Shown piece after piece: positions 17,285 through 26,065 of a stretch of 64,000 nt of DNA. Under the pieces are notes generated by a model that was not told where the DNA came from, did not search any database, and worked only from the letters and a program-made list of their open reading frames with translations. A program made the translations under genes and the position numbers. The stretch's first letter is position 1, and every line of letters begins with the position of its first letter. Source of the stretch: an uncultured Maribacter sp. (GTDB lineage: Bacteria > Bacteroidota > Bacteroidia > Flavobacteriales > Flavobacteriaceae); assembly GCF_947500985.1 (NCBI RefSeq), contig NZ_CANMTX010000001.1, forward strand, positions 186,001-250,000. The letters run 5' to 3'.

Positions 17285-18523
17285 TTGACCAACACAAAAC
17301 AACTTCTCGTAATCGCACTAGTTTGGCCAGAACCAGCTTCTACGGCTGCGGGAATGCGAATGATGCAATTATTAGAAGTATTTAAAAAAAAAGGCTATTC
17401 CATTACCATTGCATCTGCTACTTCAAAATCAGAGTATTCTGCAGCTGTTGAACTTTTAGGTTACCACTCTCAAGATATTAAAATGAACGATAGTTCTTTT
17501 GATGTTTTTGTGAAAGAATTGAAACCTAATGTGGTGTTATTTGACCGATTTTTGACCGAAGAACAGTTTGGGTGGCGTGTAGCTGAGAACTGCCCAGATG
17601 CGCTTAGAATATTAGACACTGAAGATTTGCATTCGCTACGTCATGTGCGTGAACAATGTTTAAAAAAAGATATTCCATTTACTACAGATGCTTGGTTGGC
17701 AAATGATAAAACCAAACGAGAAATTGCCAGTATTTATCGGTGCGACTTGTCTCTAATTATTTCTAGTTACGAATTAGAATTACTGACCAAGGTAATTAAA
17801 ATAGACAATAGTCTATTGTTGTTACTTCCTTTCATGGTCGATGAAATTACCACAGAAACCAAATGGAACTCTTTTAATGGGCGAAAAGATTTTATCTTCA
17901 TTGGTGGCGGAAAACATGCGCCTAATATAGATGCCATTAAATGCTTGAAATCTATTATTTGGCCACTAATTAATACACAATTACCAGAAGCCAGATTACA
18001 TGTTTACGGTGCTTACCTGCCACAACAAATTTTAGAAATGCATAACCCTGCAGGTGCATTTCTAGTACACGGTAGGGCAGAAGATGTAAATGAAGTAATG
18101 CAATCGGCCAAAGTATGTTTAGCTCCGCTACGTTTTGGTGCAGGCATTAAAGGAAAATTACTTTCAGCAATGCAGAATGGTACACCAAGTATTACCACAA
18201 CTATTGGTGCAGAAGGCATGCACGGCATTTTAGATTGGAACGGTAGTATAGAAGATGATTCTTCTGAGTTTGCCAGTGCGGCAGTACGTTTGTTTACAAC
18301 AGAACTTGAATGGCAAAATGCTCAAGTTCAGGGTAAAACTTTAGTAAATACCTTGTATAACAAACACAGTTTAGAGCACATATTTATTGATAAAATTAAT
18401 CAGCTTCAAAAAGGGCTAATAACACATAGAATTCAAAACTTTACTGGAGCTTTATTGCAACACCAAACTATGACTGCTACCAAATTCATGAGCAAGTGGA
18501 TTGAGGAGAAGAATAGAGGATAG
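17285..18523 (+). CDS. GT-B fold glycosyltransferase (family 1/4 type)
   Basis: This 412-residue cytoplasmic glycosyltransferase has a GT-B fold. The N-terminal Rossmann half begins IALVWPEPASTAAGMRM, with the Gly-rich loop that binds acceptor. The C-terminal half has FIFIGGGKHAPN, VHGRAEDVNEVM and APLRFGAGIKGKLLSAMQNGTP, the last being the nucleotide-sugar-binding region with the E-x7-E helix partly changed. It starts at TTG 17285, since the first ATG lies inside the N-terminal Rossmann loop. The gene stands alone, so its glycan is unknown. Its last ~17 codons have a degenerate copy at 19620-19670. Confidence 0.82.
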   Translation: MTNTKQLLVIALVWPEPASTAAGMRMMQLLEVFKKKGYSITIASATSKSEYSAAVELLGYHSQDIKMNDSSFDVFVKELKPNVVLFDRFLTEEQFGWRVAENCPDALRILDTEDLHSLRHVREQCLKKDIPFTTDAWLANDKTKREIASIYRCDLSLIISSYELELLTKVIKIDNSLLLLLPFMVDEITTETKWNSFNGRKDFIFIGGGKHAPNIDAIKCLKSIIWPLINTQLPEARLHVYGAYLPQQILEMHNPAGAFLVHGRAEDVNEVMQSAKVCLAPLRFGAGIKGKLLSAMQNGTPSITTTIGAEGMHGILDWNGSIEDDSSEFASAAVRLFTTELEWQNAQVQGKTLVNTLYNKHSLEHIFIDKINQLQKGLITHRIQNFTGALLQHQTMTATKFMSKWIEEKNRG

Positions 18524-18573
18524 TTGCTTAGTTTCTTTTTTAAACTAGTAAAATATGTTAACTAGCAGATTTA

Positions 18574-18581
18574 TATCTTTG
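18574..18581 (+). promoter_or_regulatory. -7 promoter element of the beta-hydroxyacid dehydrogenase gene
   Basis: TATCTTTG is a perfect TAnnTTTG match 20 bp before the ATG at 18602, which implies a very short leader. The -33 side shows no TTG at the ideal distance. Confidence 0.6.
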
Positions 18582-18601
18582 CACTAAATAATGAAACAAA
18601 T

Positions 18602-19483
18602 ATGAAAAACCCTACTATCGGATTTATAGGACTCGGCCTAATGGGCGCCAACATGGTTGAGAACCTACAGAAAAGAGGTTTCCAACTAAATGTAATGGAC
18701 CTTAACAAAGATGCAGTAGCAACTGTTATCGCTCGCGGTAATGCTAAAGAAGCTGCCTCTCCAAAAGAATTAGCTGAAAATAGCGACATTATCATGTTCT
18801 GTTTAACGACTTCTGCTGTTGTAGAAAAAATCGTTTACGGTGAAAATGGTATCCTTGAAGGTATTAAAGAAGGTACTGTTTTGATCGATTTTGGAACATC
18901 AATTCCTGCATCTACGCAGAAAATTGGTAAAGACCTTGCTGCAAAGGGCGCTGGTATGATTGATGCTCCACTTGGTCGTACACCGGCTCATGCAAAAGAC
19001 GGATTGCTAAACATTATGGCTGCCGGAGATAAAGATACCTTTGAGAAGGTAAAACCTATATTAGATGTTCAAGGAGAACATGTATTTCATTTAGGACCTC
19101 TAGGTGCTGGTCATACGACTAAGTTAATCAATAACTTTATGGGTATGACTAGCGTTGTAGCTATGTCACAAGCTTTTGCAGCGGCTAAACTTGCTGGTGT
19201 AGATGGACAACAACTTTTTGATATTATGTCTTCTGGACCATCGAATTCACCGTTCATGAAGTTTTGTAAAAACTACGCAGTAGACAATGTAAGTGATTTA
19301 GGTTTTTCTATTGCAAACGCTAATAAAGATTTAGGTTATTTTGTACAAATGATGGATGATCTTGGTACAGAATCTAAGGTTGCTTCTGCTACATCTGCTA
19401 GCCTACAGGCTGCTTTTGATGAAGGTATGGCAAGTGCAAATGTTCCTGAAATCTTCGATTATTTCGTGAAGTTGAAGAAATAA
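18602..19483 (+). CDS. NAD(P)-dependent beta-hydroxyacid dehydrogenase (3-hydroxyisobutyrate dehydrogenase family)
   Basis: This 293-residue cytoplasmic enzyme has the N-terminal dinucleotide motif IGFIGLGLMGANM (residues 6-18) and the substrate-binding region DAPLGRTPAHAKDG. The catalytic Lys is in GHTTKLINNF (~173), followed by the all-helical C-terminal domain. DAPLGRTPAHA differs from the usual DAPVSGG of 3-hydroxyisobutyrate dehydrogenases and is closer to the glyoxylate/succinic-semialdehyde reductase-like branch, so the substrate is uncertain. The gene has its own promoter and a two-hairpin 3' end. Confidence 0.85.
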   Translation: MKNPTIGFIGLGLMGANMVENLQKRGFQLNVMDLNKDAVATVIARGNAKEAASPKELAENSDIIMFCLTTSAVVEKIVYGENGILEGIKEGTVLIDFGTSIPASTQKIGKDLAAKGAGMIDAPLGRTPAHAKDGLLNIMAAGDKDTFEKVKPILDVQGEHVFHLGPLGAGHTTKLINNFMGMTSVVAMSQAFAAAKLAGVDGQQLFDIMSSGPSNSPFMKFCKNYAVDNVSDLGFSIANANKDLGYFVQMMDDLGTESKVASATSASLQAAFDEGMASANVPEIFDYFVKLKK

Positions 19484-19501
19484 TTAATTTGAGATATTTT
19501 A

Positions 19502-19525
19502 GTTGTGTGAAACAGTTCGCACAAC
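19502..19525 (+). other. Hairpin directly after the dehydrogenase gene
   Basis: GTTGTGTGA and TCGCACAAC form a 9-bp stem with one G-U pair around a 6-nt loop. It has no T-run of its own and lies 18 bp after the stop. It is probably part of the 3' end structure together with the next hairpin. Confidence 0.45.
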
Positions 19526-19532
19526 GATCGAG

Positions 19533-19598
19533 CTAAGCTTGGTGCGGAAGTAAGGAAACTTTTAGTTTTCCTTCACGCACGAAGCTTAGTTTTTTTTG
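19533..19598 (+). terminator. Long imperfect terminator hairpin
   Basis: CTAAGCTT with GGTGCGGAAGTAAGGAAAC on the left arm pairs imperfectly with GTTTTCCTTCACGCAC and GAAGCTTAG on the right arm, followed by eight T residues. It is the likely terminator of the beta-hydroxyacid dehydrogenase gene. Confidence 0.65.
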
Positions 19599-19619
19599 TT
19601 TAAAACTAAATTTATAGTC

Positions 19620-19670
19620 CAAACTGCTACTAAGCTAATAGATAAATGGATAGAGGAGAATAGGGAATAG
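19620..19670 (+). pseudogene. Remnant of a glycosyltransferase 3' end
   Basis: Read in frame, these 17 codons give QTATKLIDKWIEENRE and stop. The true 3' end of the glycosyltransferase at 18523 reads MTATKFMSKWIEEKNRG and stop. The two stretches also agree at DNA level and in the bases after the stop (AGTTG, then a TTAG/GTAG and TTTCTTT run). No upstream coding remains. This fits a duplicated copy that was almost wholly lost (inference). Confidence 0.5.
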
Positions 19671-19888
19671 TTGGTAGGTTTCTTTATCGTTAAATATAAG
19701 AGACGTAGGGCAGGTGATAAGCACTTTCGTTTCGGTTTATTACTTAGCTTAATATAAATATTTTGCTTTTGTCTTTTCTACTATAAATGCCAAATTTTAT
19801 ATTAACGTACTTTGTTAATATTCACAGACCTTTCGGTTTAACACAAACGCCCTATGTTTTTTATACCTTGTTGTAAGCCGTTTTTATT

Positions 19889-20470
19889 TTATCGGAATTG
19901 TTTTGGTTTCGTATTTCTACTAGCATTTTCTGCTATTTCAATTATTCTTTTTTGTTTAGTTTCTGGTCTTTTGGCAAGCACAATCCAGCTTAATAGAATT
20001 TTCTTTGCTGATTTACTTAAACTCTCGTAATATTCTAAAGCTCCCTCTCTTTTGTCAAATTCTTTTTTTAAATTTTCAGGAAAAATTAGTGCTTCTACAT
20101 CATCTAGTATAAACCAAGAACCATTTTCCTTTGCCGTTTCAATAGCTTTATAGCCAGCTTCTCGAATAAGTTTTTTTGAAGTTAAATATTCTACTTTATC
20201 TTTATTTACCTTAGACCAAATACTGTTAGGTTTTCTTTTGCTAAAATATTGGATGTACCTTTCTGAGTCAATTGTTTTTTTAGTACTATCTATCCATCCA
20301 AAACAGAGTGCTTCATCAACTGATTCACTCCAACTAATAGAAGGTGTTTTTGTTGATTTTTTATAAAAAACAAGCCAAACAGACTGTTTCAACTTATGAT
20401 TTACTTCTAACCAGTTTCTCCAATCTGTTTGACTTTTAGGATAATATGTTTCTATTTCCTCTTTATTCAT
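19889..20470 (-). CDS. YdeI/OmpD-associated family protein
   Basis: This 193-residue soluble protein has the N-terminal pattern W-R-x-WL-x-x-NH followed by SVWLVFYKK, then DEALCFGWIDSTKK, YFSKRKPNSIWSKVN and a Lys-rich C-terminus. These are hallmarks of the YdeI-like family, whose members are linked in some species to bacteriocin or peptide resistance, though the activity is unclear. It overlaps the start of the upstream hydrolase gene by 8 bp, so the two are translated as a unit. No signal peptide. Confidence 0.8.
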   Translation of the reverse strand: MNKEEIETYYPKSQTDWRNWLEVNHKLKQSVWLVFYKKSTKTPSISWSESVDEALCFGWIDSTKKTIDSERYIQYFSKRKPNSIWSKVNKDKVEYLTSKKLIREAGYKAIETAKENGSWFILDDVEALIFPENLKKEFDKREGALEYYESLSKSAKKILLSWIVLAKRPETKQKRIIEIAENASRNTKPKQFR

Positions 20471-21425
20471 TATGTTGTTCTAACCATTTTAATATGGCTT
20501 GATTAGTTTCTTCAGGTTTTTCTTGTTGGATACAATGACCACAATCTAAACTAACTACTTCTACATTAGGAACAAAATCTGTTAAATTTTCAGATTTAGG
20601 AATCATATCTTGGTCTCCATATATCATAAGTGCAGCGTGTTTAATGATTGGATTCACGTCTGCCAATAAATGCCAATTTTGGTCAAGGTTTCTATACCAA
20701 TTTATACCTCCTGTAAATCCTGATGTTTCGAAAGCAGAAACATAAACAGCCAATTCACTTTCACTCATTATAGGGTCTCCAAGTGATTTCTCTGCTTTTG
20801 CAAGATTAATCATCATCATACCTGGTTCAGGCATTGTAAGTGGTGCATTTTTTCGGAACAAATTACCAAGAAATTGAGATTTGTTTTCATCCAAAATAGC
20901 ATCTGCGACTCCTACTTGTCTATTAAAGTGAACAAAATAATTATCTGGTCCAAATATTTCTTCCATAAACTCTATCCAAGGTTTTTCTCCTCTTTGCATA
21001 TATGGTAAAGCCAAATTTATTATTTTATTTACTTTCTCAGGATGTAATAAAGCTAGACTCCAAACAATATTTGCTCCCCAATCGTGACCAATAAAGGTAG
21101 CTTTTTCATATCCGTAGTGGTCAAGTAGAGCAACTAAATCTCCAGTTAAATGTTCCATGCCATAAGCTGTTATTTCAGTTGGGCAAGATGATTTACCATA
21201 ACCTCTTTGATTTGGAACAATAACGTGATAACCGGCTTTAACAAGTTCGGGAATTTGAAAACGCCAAGAAAACGCATTTTCTGGAAATCCGTGACAAAGT
21301 ATAATAGGTTTACCCTTATTCTCTTTACCTGCTTCAAATACTTCAAGTTCAATACCATTGACTGAAATCATAGTAGATTTTGGAAATTCGATTGAATTAA
21401 TACTTTTGTTCATTTGTGTTGTCAT
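20463..21425 (-). CDS. Alpha/beta hydrolase, epoxide hydrolase-like
   Basis: This 320-residue cytoplasmic protein has the oxyanion motif CHGFPENAFSWR, the nucleophile elbow GHDWGANIVW with Asp (~residue 117), and a C-terminal His in LDCGHCIQQEKPEE. An Asp nucleophile followed by Trp is diagnostic of epoxide hydrolases and haloalkane dehalogenases; HGFP favours epoxide hydrolase. A cap domain occupies roughly residues 140-230. It lies between a WYL regulator (upstream, same strand) and a YdeI-like gene (overlapping). It is probably controlled by that regulator (inference from position). The natural substrate is unknown. Confidence 0.85.
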   Translation of the reverse strand: MTTQMNKSINSIEFPKSTMISVNGIELEVFEAGKENKGKPIILCHGFPENAFSWRFQIPELVKAGYHVIVPNQRGYGKSSCPTEITAYGMEHLTGDLVALLDHYGYEKATFIGHDWGANIVWSLALLHPEKVNKIINLALPYMQRGEKPWIEFMEEIFGPDNYFVHFNRQVGVADAILDENKSQFLGNLFRKNAPLTMPEPGMMMINLAKAEKSLGDPIMSESELAVYVSAFETSGFTGGINWYRNLDQNWHLLADVNPIIKHAALMIYGDQDMIPKSENLTDFVPNVEVVSLDCGHCIQQEKPEETNQAILKWLEQHNE

Positions 21426-21499
21426 TTTTTGTTTTAAAATAATTATACTACAAAAGTAAATTGGGTTGATGACAGCCTTATGGCAAGGGTCAAAAAGAG

Positions 21500-22189
21500 T
21501 TATTGATATTTGTCAAAATATTCCTGTAAAGTCATATTATGAGGTTCGAAATTTTCTGTTAGAATTTCTATTTTTTGAATTCTGTCGGGTCTAAAAAACC
21601 TAAACTCGTTACGTAAACGACAAAATGCAACTAAATACCAATTTTCAGAATTTAATATAGCAAATGGTTCTATTATTCTAATTGATGCAGAATTTTCCTT
21701 ATTGATATATTCTATTTTAACAAGGTTGTAATTAGTTAATGCATTTTGTAAATCTGATAAATTATTACTATTCCTTTCTCGATTTATGTTTTTGTCATAA
21801 CGTGTACGTTCAAGAAGTATATTAGCTTTATCTTTTGTTGTATATTTTAGAATTGATTTTATTTTATCTATTGCTTCCGAATAGTCCTTTACAAATGATG
21901 CATCCTTACTATTTAACACTAATTGTTCTGCAAGTATTAAAGCATTTGCTTGTTTTTCGGTAAACATTACAGGTGGAATTTTATATCCGTCCATTAATGT
22001 ATAGCCTTTTCCTTCCTCCGTTAATACAGGAACACCAGATTGTTCCAATGCCTTTATGTCTCTGTAAATAGTTCTTTTGCTAATATTAAATTTATTAGCT
22101 AATTCCGAAGCAGTTACAATTCGTTTGGTCTGTAATTGAATTAAGATTGCTGTTAATCTTGATAGTCTATTTGTTTCGGAATAATCCAT
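21500..22189 (-). CDS. YafY-like HTH/WYL-domain transcriptional regulator
   Basis: This 229-residue protein has an N-terminal winged helix-turn-helix (residues ~5-60: RIVTASELANKFNISKRTIY), a linker, and a C-terminal WYL domain (~135-215: VKIEYINKEN, EPFAILNSENWYLVAFCRLR). WYL domains bind small ligands or nucleic acid, and this short form is the YafY type. It is the first gene of the three-gene minus-strand block and is separated by 74 bp from the hydrolase, so a promoter may lie in that gap. Likely a local regulator of the hydrolase and YdeI genes. Confidence 0.85.
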   Translation of the reverse strand: MDYSETNRLSRLTAILIQLQTKRIVTASELANKFNISKRTIYRDIKALEQSGVPVLTEEGKGYTLMDGYKIPPVMFTEKQANALILAEQLVLNSKDASFVKDYSEAIDKIKSILKYTTKDKANILLERTRYDKNINRERNSNNLSDLQNALTNYNLVKIEYINKENSASIRIIEPFAILNSENWYLVAFCRLRNEFRFFRPDRIQKIEILTENFEPHNMTLQEYFDKYQ

Positions 22190-22218
22190 TATTCAATGTA
22201 GTTATTGTTTTTTTAAAT

Positions 22219-22340
22219 GGCTTACAACGGTGAGCTAAAGGGAGTTTCAATTCCTTTTAGCGGATGATAACGAAGTTCGTTCTTTCAGAAATTGAAAGCA
22301 AGTACTTACAATAGGAGTTGTAATCATTTTATTAACGAAA
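22219..22340. repeat. Dispersed nested-palindrome repeat, copy 1
   Basis: The outer arms TTACAAC (22222-22228) and GTTGTAA (22317-22323) and inner arms TTTCAATT and AATTGAAA (near 22245 and 22291) give a long nested hairpin. The unit ends in ATTAACG (near 22331-22337). Related sequence occurs at 23785, 27449, 32344 and 35330. On the minus strand it begins about 25 bp after the stop of the gene to its right. Confidence 0.6.
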
Positions 22341-22365
22341 ATGTTAATAAAATGGTTTTAAAATA

Positions 22366-23547
22366 TTAGAAGCTACCTTTCACTAAATCCATCAAATCTT
22401 GGCCATGCAAATTTTTAGCAATGACCACTTCGTTACTATCTAGAATAAAGTTCGCAGGAATTGTACGAACACGTATTTTCTTTAAGAAAGGAGCATCGTC
22501 TCCTTTTAAATCTGAAGATTGTAACCAACGATCTGTTCCATCGCGCGCTGCAGCGGCTTTCCAAGCTGCTTCATCACTTTCTAAGGCATATGCAACAATT
22601 TGTAAACCTTGGTCATGATATTCATTATAAAGCGGCACTAGAACCTTACGGTTCTCTAATCTGCAAGGGGCACACCAAGATGCCCATAAATCAATTATAG
22701 TAAGTTTTTCACCTAATACATCTTTGATATATACGGTATCTTTTGACAACAAAGGAAGTTGAATGTTCGGGAATTTATCGCCTATTAATACTGGTAAATT
22801 TGTCGGTTCACTTTTTTTGCACAGTTGTTTTACCCACGGGTGATCGGCTTCTTTTTCTTTCTACTTCGTACATTGATTCACTAAAAATTCAGGTACACGT
22901 TCGTAATCGTTTTCTGGACTTACCCATCTTAACGCTACCAATGCCGGCAGAAGATTGGAAGTGCTATCTGCAAACTCCATTAAAGATGACTTGTATTGTA
23001 AAAGGGCATGTTCTTTTGCCATTAATTCATCGCCGTCTTCTACATTCCAATGCTGATTGGCAAGAAAGGTTTGGTATGCTTCCGCTTTAATATCTCTTAC
23101 CGCTAATAAAGCGCTATTCAAATCTGAAGGATTTTCTATCGTAAAAGTTTTTTGAAATTCATCAAACTGCGCTGAGATTTGAAGTGATTCACCAGATTGC
23201 CAAACAATAGGCATATAGTTTGTTTGAATTGGGTCATCGGTTTGCAAATAATTGCCCGCTTTCCCTGAAGGTTGTACAGCTAATTCTAACAATACCGGTT
23301 CTTTAGTAGTTTGAATATTTTGGAATTCAAAACTACCATCAGCATTTACAATGGCGGAGTCTATGACTTTCCCTAAGTAGGAAGCTGCTACATGCTGTAA
23401 GTCTTCAGGTTGAATTAAGTAGATTTTTGTATTTTCTTTTTCTAATCCTTCTAACGAACCAGATATAGTTGCAGGAGAATTGCACGCTGTTAAACTTAGG
23501 ACCAATGCCATAAGACCTATGATAAATTTTATTGATGTAGTTTTCAT
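22366..23547 (-). pseudogene. TlpA-like thiol-disulfide lipoprotein interrupted by an in-frame amber codon
   Basis: One reading frame runs from the ATG at 23547 to the stop at 22366 (about 393 codons), except for a TAG at 22861-22863. The upstream part has a lipoprotein signal (LVLSLTAC, Cys22), a DUF4369-like beta domain and a helical segment ending NQCTK. After the TAG the frame continues without shift (KEKEADHPWVKQLC) into a thioredoxin fold with WASWCAPCRLE, a CxxC active site, and TIPANF with cis-Pro. Such proteins reduce or resolve periplasmic disulfides. A single base change explains the break, and no frameshift is needed. It could be a recent pseudogene, a base-call error or, less likely, readthrough. 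A TTG at 22752 might allow separate translation of the thioredoxin part, but without a signal peptide. Confidence 0.8.
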
Positions 23548-23881
23548 TTTATATTGGAATGGATACTTAATAATCTAAGCTGTAAATTTTAATTAGTCTT
23601 CGTCATTAATGGTGTCCGTAATTTTGTTAATATTCAAACTATTTGCCATAGCATTGAAAATTTCATAATAAGCGCTATGATTGTTTTATACGGAGTTACA
23701 AATGCTAAAATCTTTTTTGTTAATTGTAGAATGGTCATATATAACGCCTGGTTCTATTTTGATATCAAATTACCTTTAAATAAGAGGCTAACAAATTTCG
23801 CTTTTTCTAAAATTGAAAGCAAGCACACGCACTCACAAAATGACTTGTACCCAAGTTATAAACTACAAATTAGATAATAGT
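23548..23881. other. Gene-poor intergenic region with a partial dispersed repeat
   Basis: It contains half a copy of the dispersed repeat (see 23785-23865) and the inverted pair CATAGC/GCTATG around 23648-23671. Weak short frames exist on both strands but none has credible coding features. Confidence 0.4.
23785..23865. repeat. Dispersed repeat, partial copy 4
   Basis: TTCGCTTTTTCTAAAATTG followed by AAAGCAAGCAC parallels TTCGTTCTTTCAGAAATTG and AAAGCAAGTAC of copy 1. The left palindrome arm is missing and the ATTAACG end is degraded. Confidence 0.45.
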
Positions 23882-26065
23882 TTAGTGTTTTAAAGTAAAA
23901 TGACCTGAGTAGTTTCTACCGTCATTTCTTGTCACAACAAACCAATAGTCAGATGCCGGCATGATTTGCCCATTATAAGTGCCGTCCCAAGAAGAAGTGG
24001 CATTGAGTTGTTTTAGAAACTTACCATACCTATCGAAAATTTTAACGCTTAAGGCAGGTTCTGTATCTGCATAATCTATAACCCATTCATCATTGACCCC
24101 ATCACTATTGGGAGTAAAAAATTTTGGAAAATATAAGATATATACAAGTTCTTGTGTTATGCCACAACCATTTTTATCTCGTACAAACACAGTATATTCG
24201 CCAGGTAGCAAGTCGGTAAAAATTGCACTGTCTTGATAACTGTTATTATCTAAGGAGTATTCGTAATCACCTAAACTAGCATCAGATACATACACTTCTA
24301 TACTATTGTTGTTATCTGTCCAGTCTTGTATATCAAATCCTGAAATAGTGGCAACATTCGACAATACCACTTGGAAGTTTTTAGTTGTACTGCACGTATA
24401 AGTGTCATGGTCTTCTGAAACGCTTACCCAAAAAGAACCAATATTGGCATTAGTTACGGTAATGGTCTGAGTGGTTTCTCCTGTTGACCATAGGTAGCTA
24501 TCAAATCCGAAGCTGGCATCAATGGTAACGCTTTCATCTTCTTCACATAGACCTACAAAATCATCTATTTCTATAATAGGAGTTTGGGTGAGACTCAACC
24601 TTAATTCAGCTACTTGAGAACATTTATCACCAGAAACAATACGAACATAAACTACAGGATACTCTGCATTCCATACATACGAAGAGGTTTGTACTATTTC
24701 TTCTTCTACAGTGGCATTTTCTGCACCTAAACGAGTAGTGAAATAACTATAAGTACAATCTGTACAATGAGACAGTTCTGGTTCATAAACGGTTACATCA
24801 ACTAATTCTTCACCATCATTATCGGTATCGCAAACATCGATAATACTATTGTTCACTTCTAAAGTTGGGGTTACAATATGGACTGTTACGGCTATCCTTT
24901 CTTCGCTTTCGCAGCCATTAACCGTTTCTTGGGCACCAAAGTAAGTTGTTCCATCCGCTAAATTGGTAGCCTTATTTAAGGTATTACCATTCGTTAAAGC
25001 ATCATACCACACAGCAGTGCTACTTACTTCGATATCTTGAAGAGTAGGATTTTGGGTGGTGCAAAAACTTTGTTCGCTTTCCCCAACTAACACGGCTGGT
25101 TTTTCTAGTACTTCTATATAAAACTCATTAGAGGCTATTCTACAGGTAACAGAATTAATATTATCACCATTGGCGACACTTACCCTGTATAAATAATCGC
25201 CGGCTATACTGGTATCGGTGAACTGGTATGTTGTGTTCGTTTCTCCATTAATATCTACCCAGCTGTTGCCATAATCGTCAGAAAATTGCCATTGAAACCG
25301 TGGATCTGAGTATCCTGCAGAAATAGTCGTTTGAAGGGTGTAGTCTACAATTTCATCTTGACAGGTAATAATACTAGTGCCCGTTTCATTCTCTATTGAA
25401 TTTGTAATGGTGGGTCCGCAAGGTTTAAAAGTTATATCATCTAAAACAATATCATTACCTGGGTGTGCACTGGGTGCTGTATTTAATATGGTGATCACCA
25501 CTTCGGTATCACTTTCTAAGGTGAAAAAGAAACCATATTGCACCCATGTACCCGAAGATGTCTGTTGAATATCTCCTGTATTATAAGAACCTAAAATTGT
25601 GCCTGATGTATCATTTACTCTAAATGTTACATCTGGGTGGTACTCATCTGTACCCACACTTGGGTTCATCACATTCATGAGCCATGCAGAAAACTCATAA
25701 GTAGTATTACCACATAGTCCTGTAACCGATTTTCTATAGAAGACCCCTTCTTCTGAAAGTACGGCGCTATTAATGACCATCATATACCCATTAGTATCGC
25801 CGGTATGATCGCCGGTAACGTGCCAAGCATTTCCTTTTAAACCACTGGTACTATTAGCAATGGTATATTCGCCCTCGTCTAATTCTCCTGAACTGCTATA
25901 AGTAAATGCCGTAATAGCTGTTCCTAGGGTAGCACCAACATTTGTTCCCGAACCAAAATTAATTTCGGCAACGGGATCTCCTAAATTTCCTTCACATAAT
26001 TGAGTATACGCTTGTGTCGTAAAAAATATACATAAGAATAATAAAAAATGGTGATTGGTGACCAA
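23882..26065 (-). CDS. Secreted multidomain protein with T9SS type B (gliding motility-associated) C-terminal domain
   Basis: This 727-residue surface or secreted protein has a signal peptide (ends near TQAYTQ). Residues ~30-215 form a beta-sandwich with two conserved Cys, resembling carbohydrate-binding or adhesin modules. Ig-like/PKD-like repeats follow (~220-640, several Cys pairs). The last ~85 residues are the type B sorting domain: FPKFFTPNSDGVNDEW, KIFDRYGKFL, WDGTYNGQIMPASDYWF and ending FTLKH. This tail directs export by the type IX secretion system. The start is TTG at 26065, the only start that includes the signal peptide. A role in adhesion or substrate binding is inferred. It stands alone. 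Confidence 0.88.
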   Translation of the reverse strand: MVTNHHFLLFLCIFFTTQAYTQLCEGNLGDPVAEINFGSGTNVGATLGTAITAFTYSSSGELDEGEYTIANSTSGLKGNAWHVTGDHTGDTNGYMMVINSAVLSEEGVFYRKSVTGLCGNTTYEFSAWLMNVMNPSVGTDEYHPDVTFRVNDTSGTILGSYNTGDIQQTSSGTWVQYGFFFTLESDTEVVITILNTAPSAHPGNDIVLDDITFKPCGPTITNSIENETGTSIITCQDEIVDYTLQTTISAGYSDPRFQWQFSDDYGNSWVDINGETNTTYQFTDTSIAGDYLYRVSVANGDNINSVTCRIASNEFYIEVLEKPAVLVGESEQSFCTTQNPTLQDIEVSSTAVWYDALTNGNTLNKATNLADGTTYFGAQETVNGCESEERIAVTVHIVTPTLEVNNSIIDVCDTDNDGEELVDVTVYEPELSHCTDCTYSYFTTRLGAENATVEEEIVQTSSYVWNAEYPVVYVRIVSGDKCSQVAELRLSLTQTPIIEIDDFVGLCEEDESVTIDASFGFDSYLWSTGETTQTITVTNANIGSFWVSVSEDHDTYTCSTTKNFQVVLSNVATISGFDIQDWTDNNNSIEVYVSDASLGDYEYSLDNNSYQDSAIFTDLLPGEYTVFVRDKNGCGITQELVYILYFPKFFTPNSDGVNDEWVIDYADTEPALSVKIFDRYGKFLKQLNATSSWDGTYNGQIMPASDYWFVVTRNDGRNYSGHFTLKH

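Larger units (their letters stand above)
19868..22340. mobile_element. Cassette-like block bounded by inverted GGCTTACAAC motifs
   Basis: GTTGTAAGCC at 19871-19880 and its reverse complement GGCTTACAAC at 22219-22228 bracket three minus-strand accessory genes (YdeI-like, alpha/beta hydrolase, WYL regulator). The right boundary continues into a dispersed repeat (22219-22340). No transposase or integrase gene is present inside. I infer an inserted cassette; the sequence shows only the bracket and the accessory gene content. Confidence 0.4.

Noticed and set aside
22219-22340. True integron attC site
   Set aside because: The outer arms TTACAAC/GTTGTAA do not meet the RYYYAAC/GTTRRRY core consensus and no integron integrase is in the window.
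23593-23649. 18-codon minus-strand frame upstream of the TlpA-like gene, acidic with INKIT resembling peptide leaders
   Set aside because: Too short and without a core peptide or modifying enzyme nearby; could be chance in AT-rich DNA.
23677-23877. Plus-strand frame of 66 codons
   Set aside because: It overlaps a partial dispersed repeat and shows no signal peptide, domain or conserved pattern.
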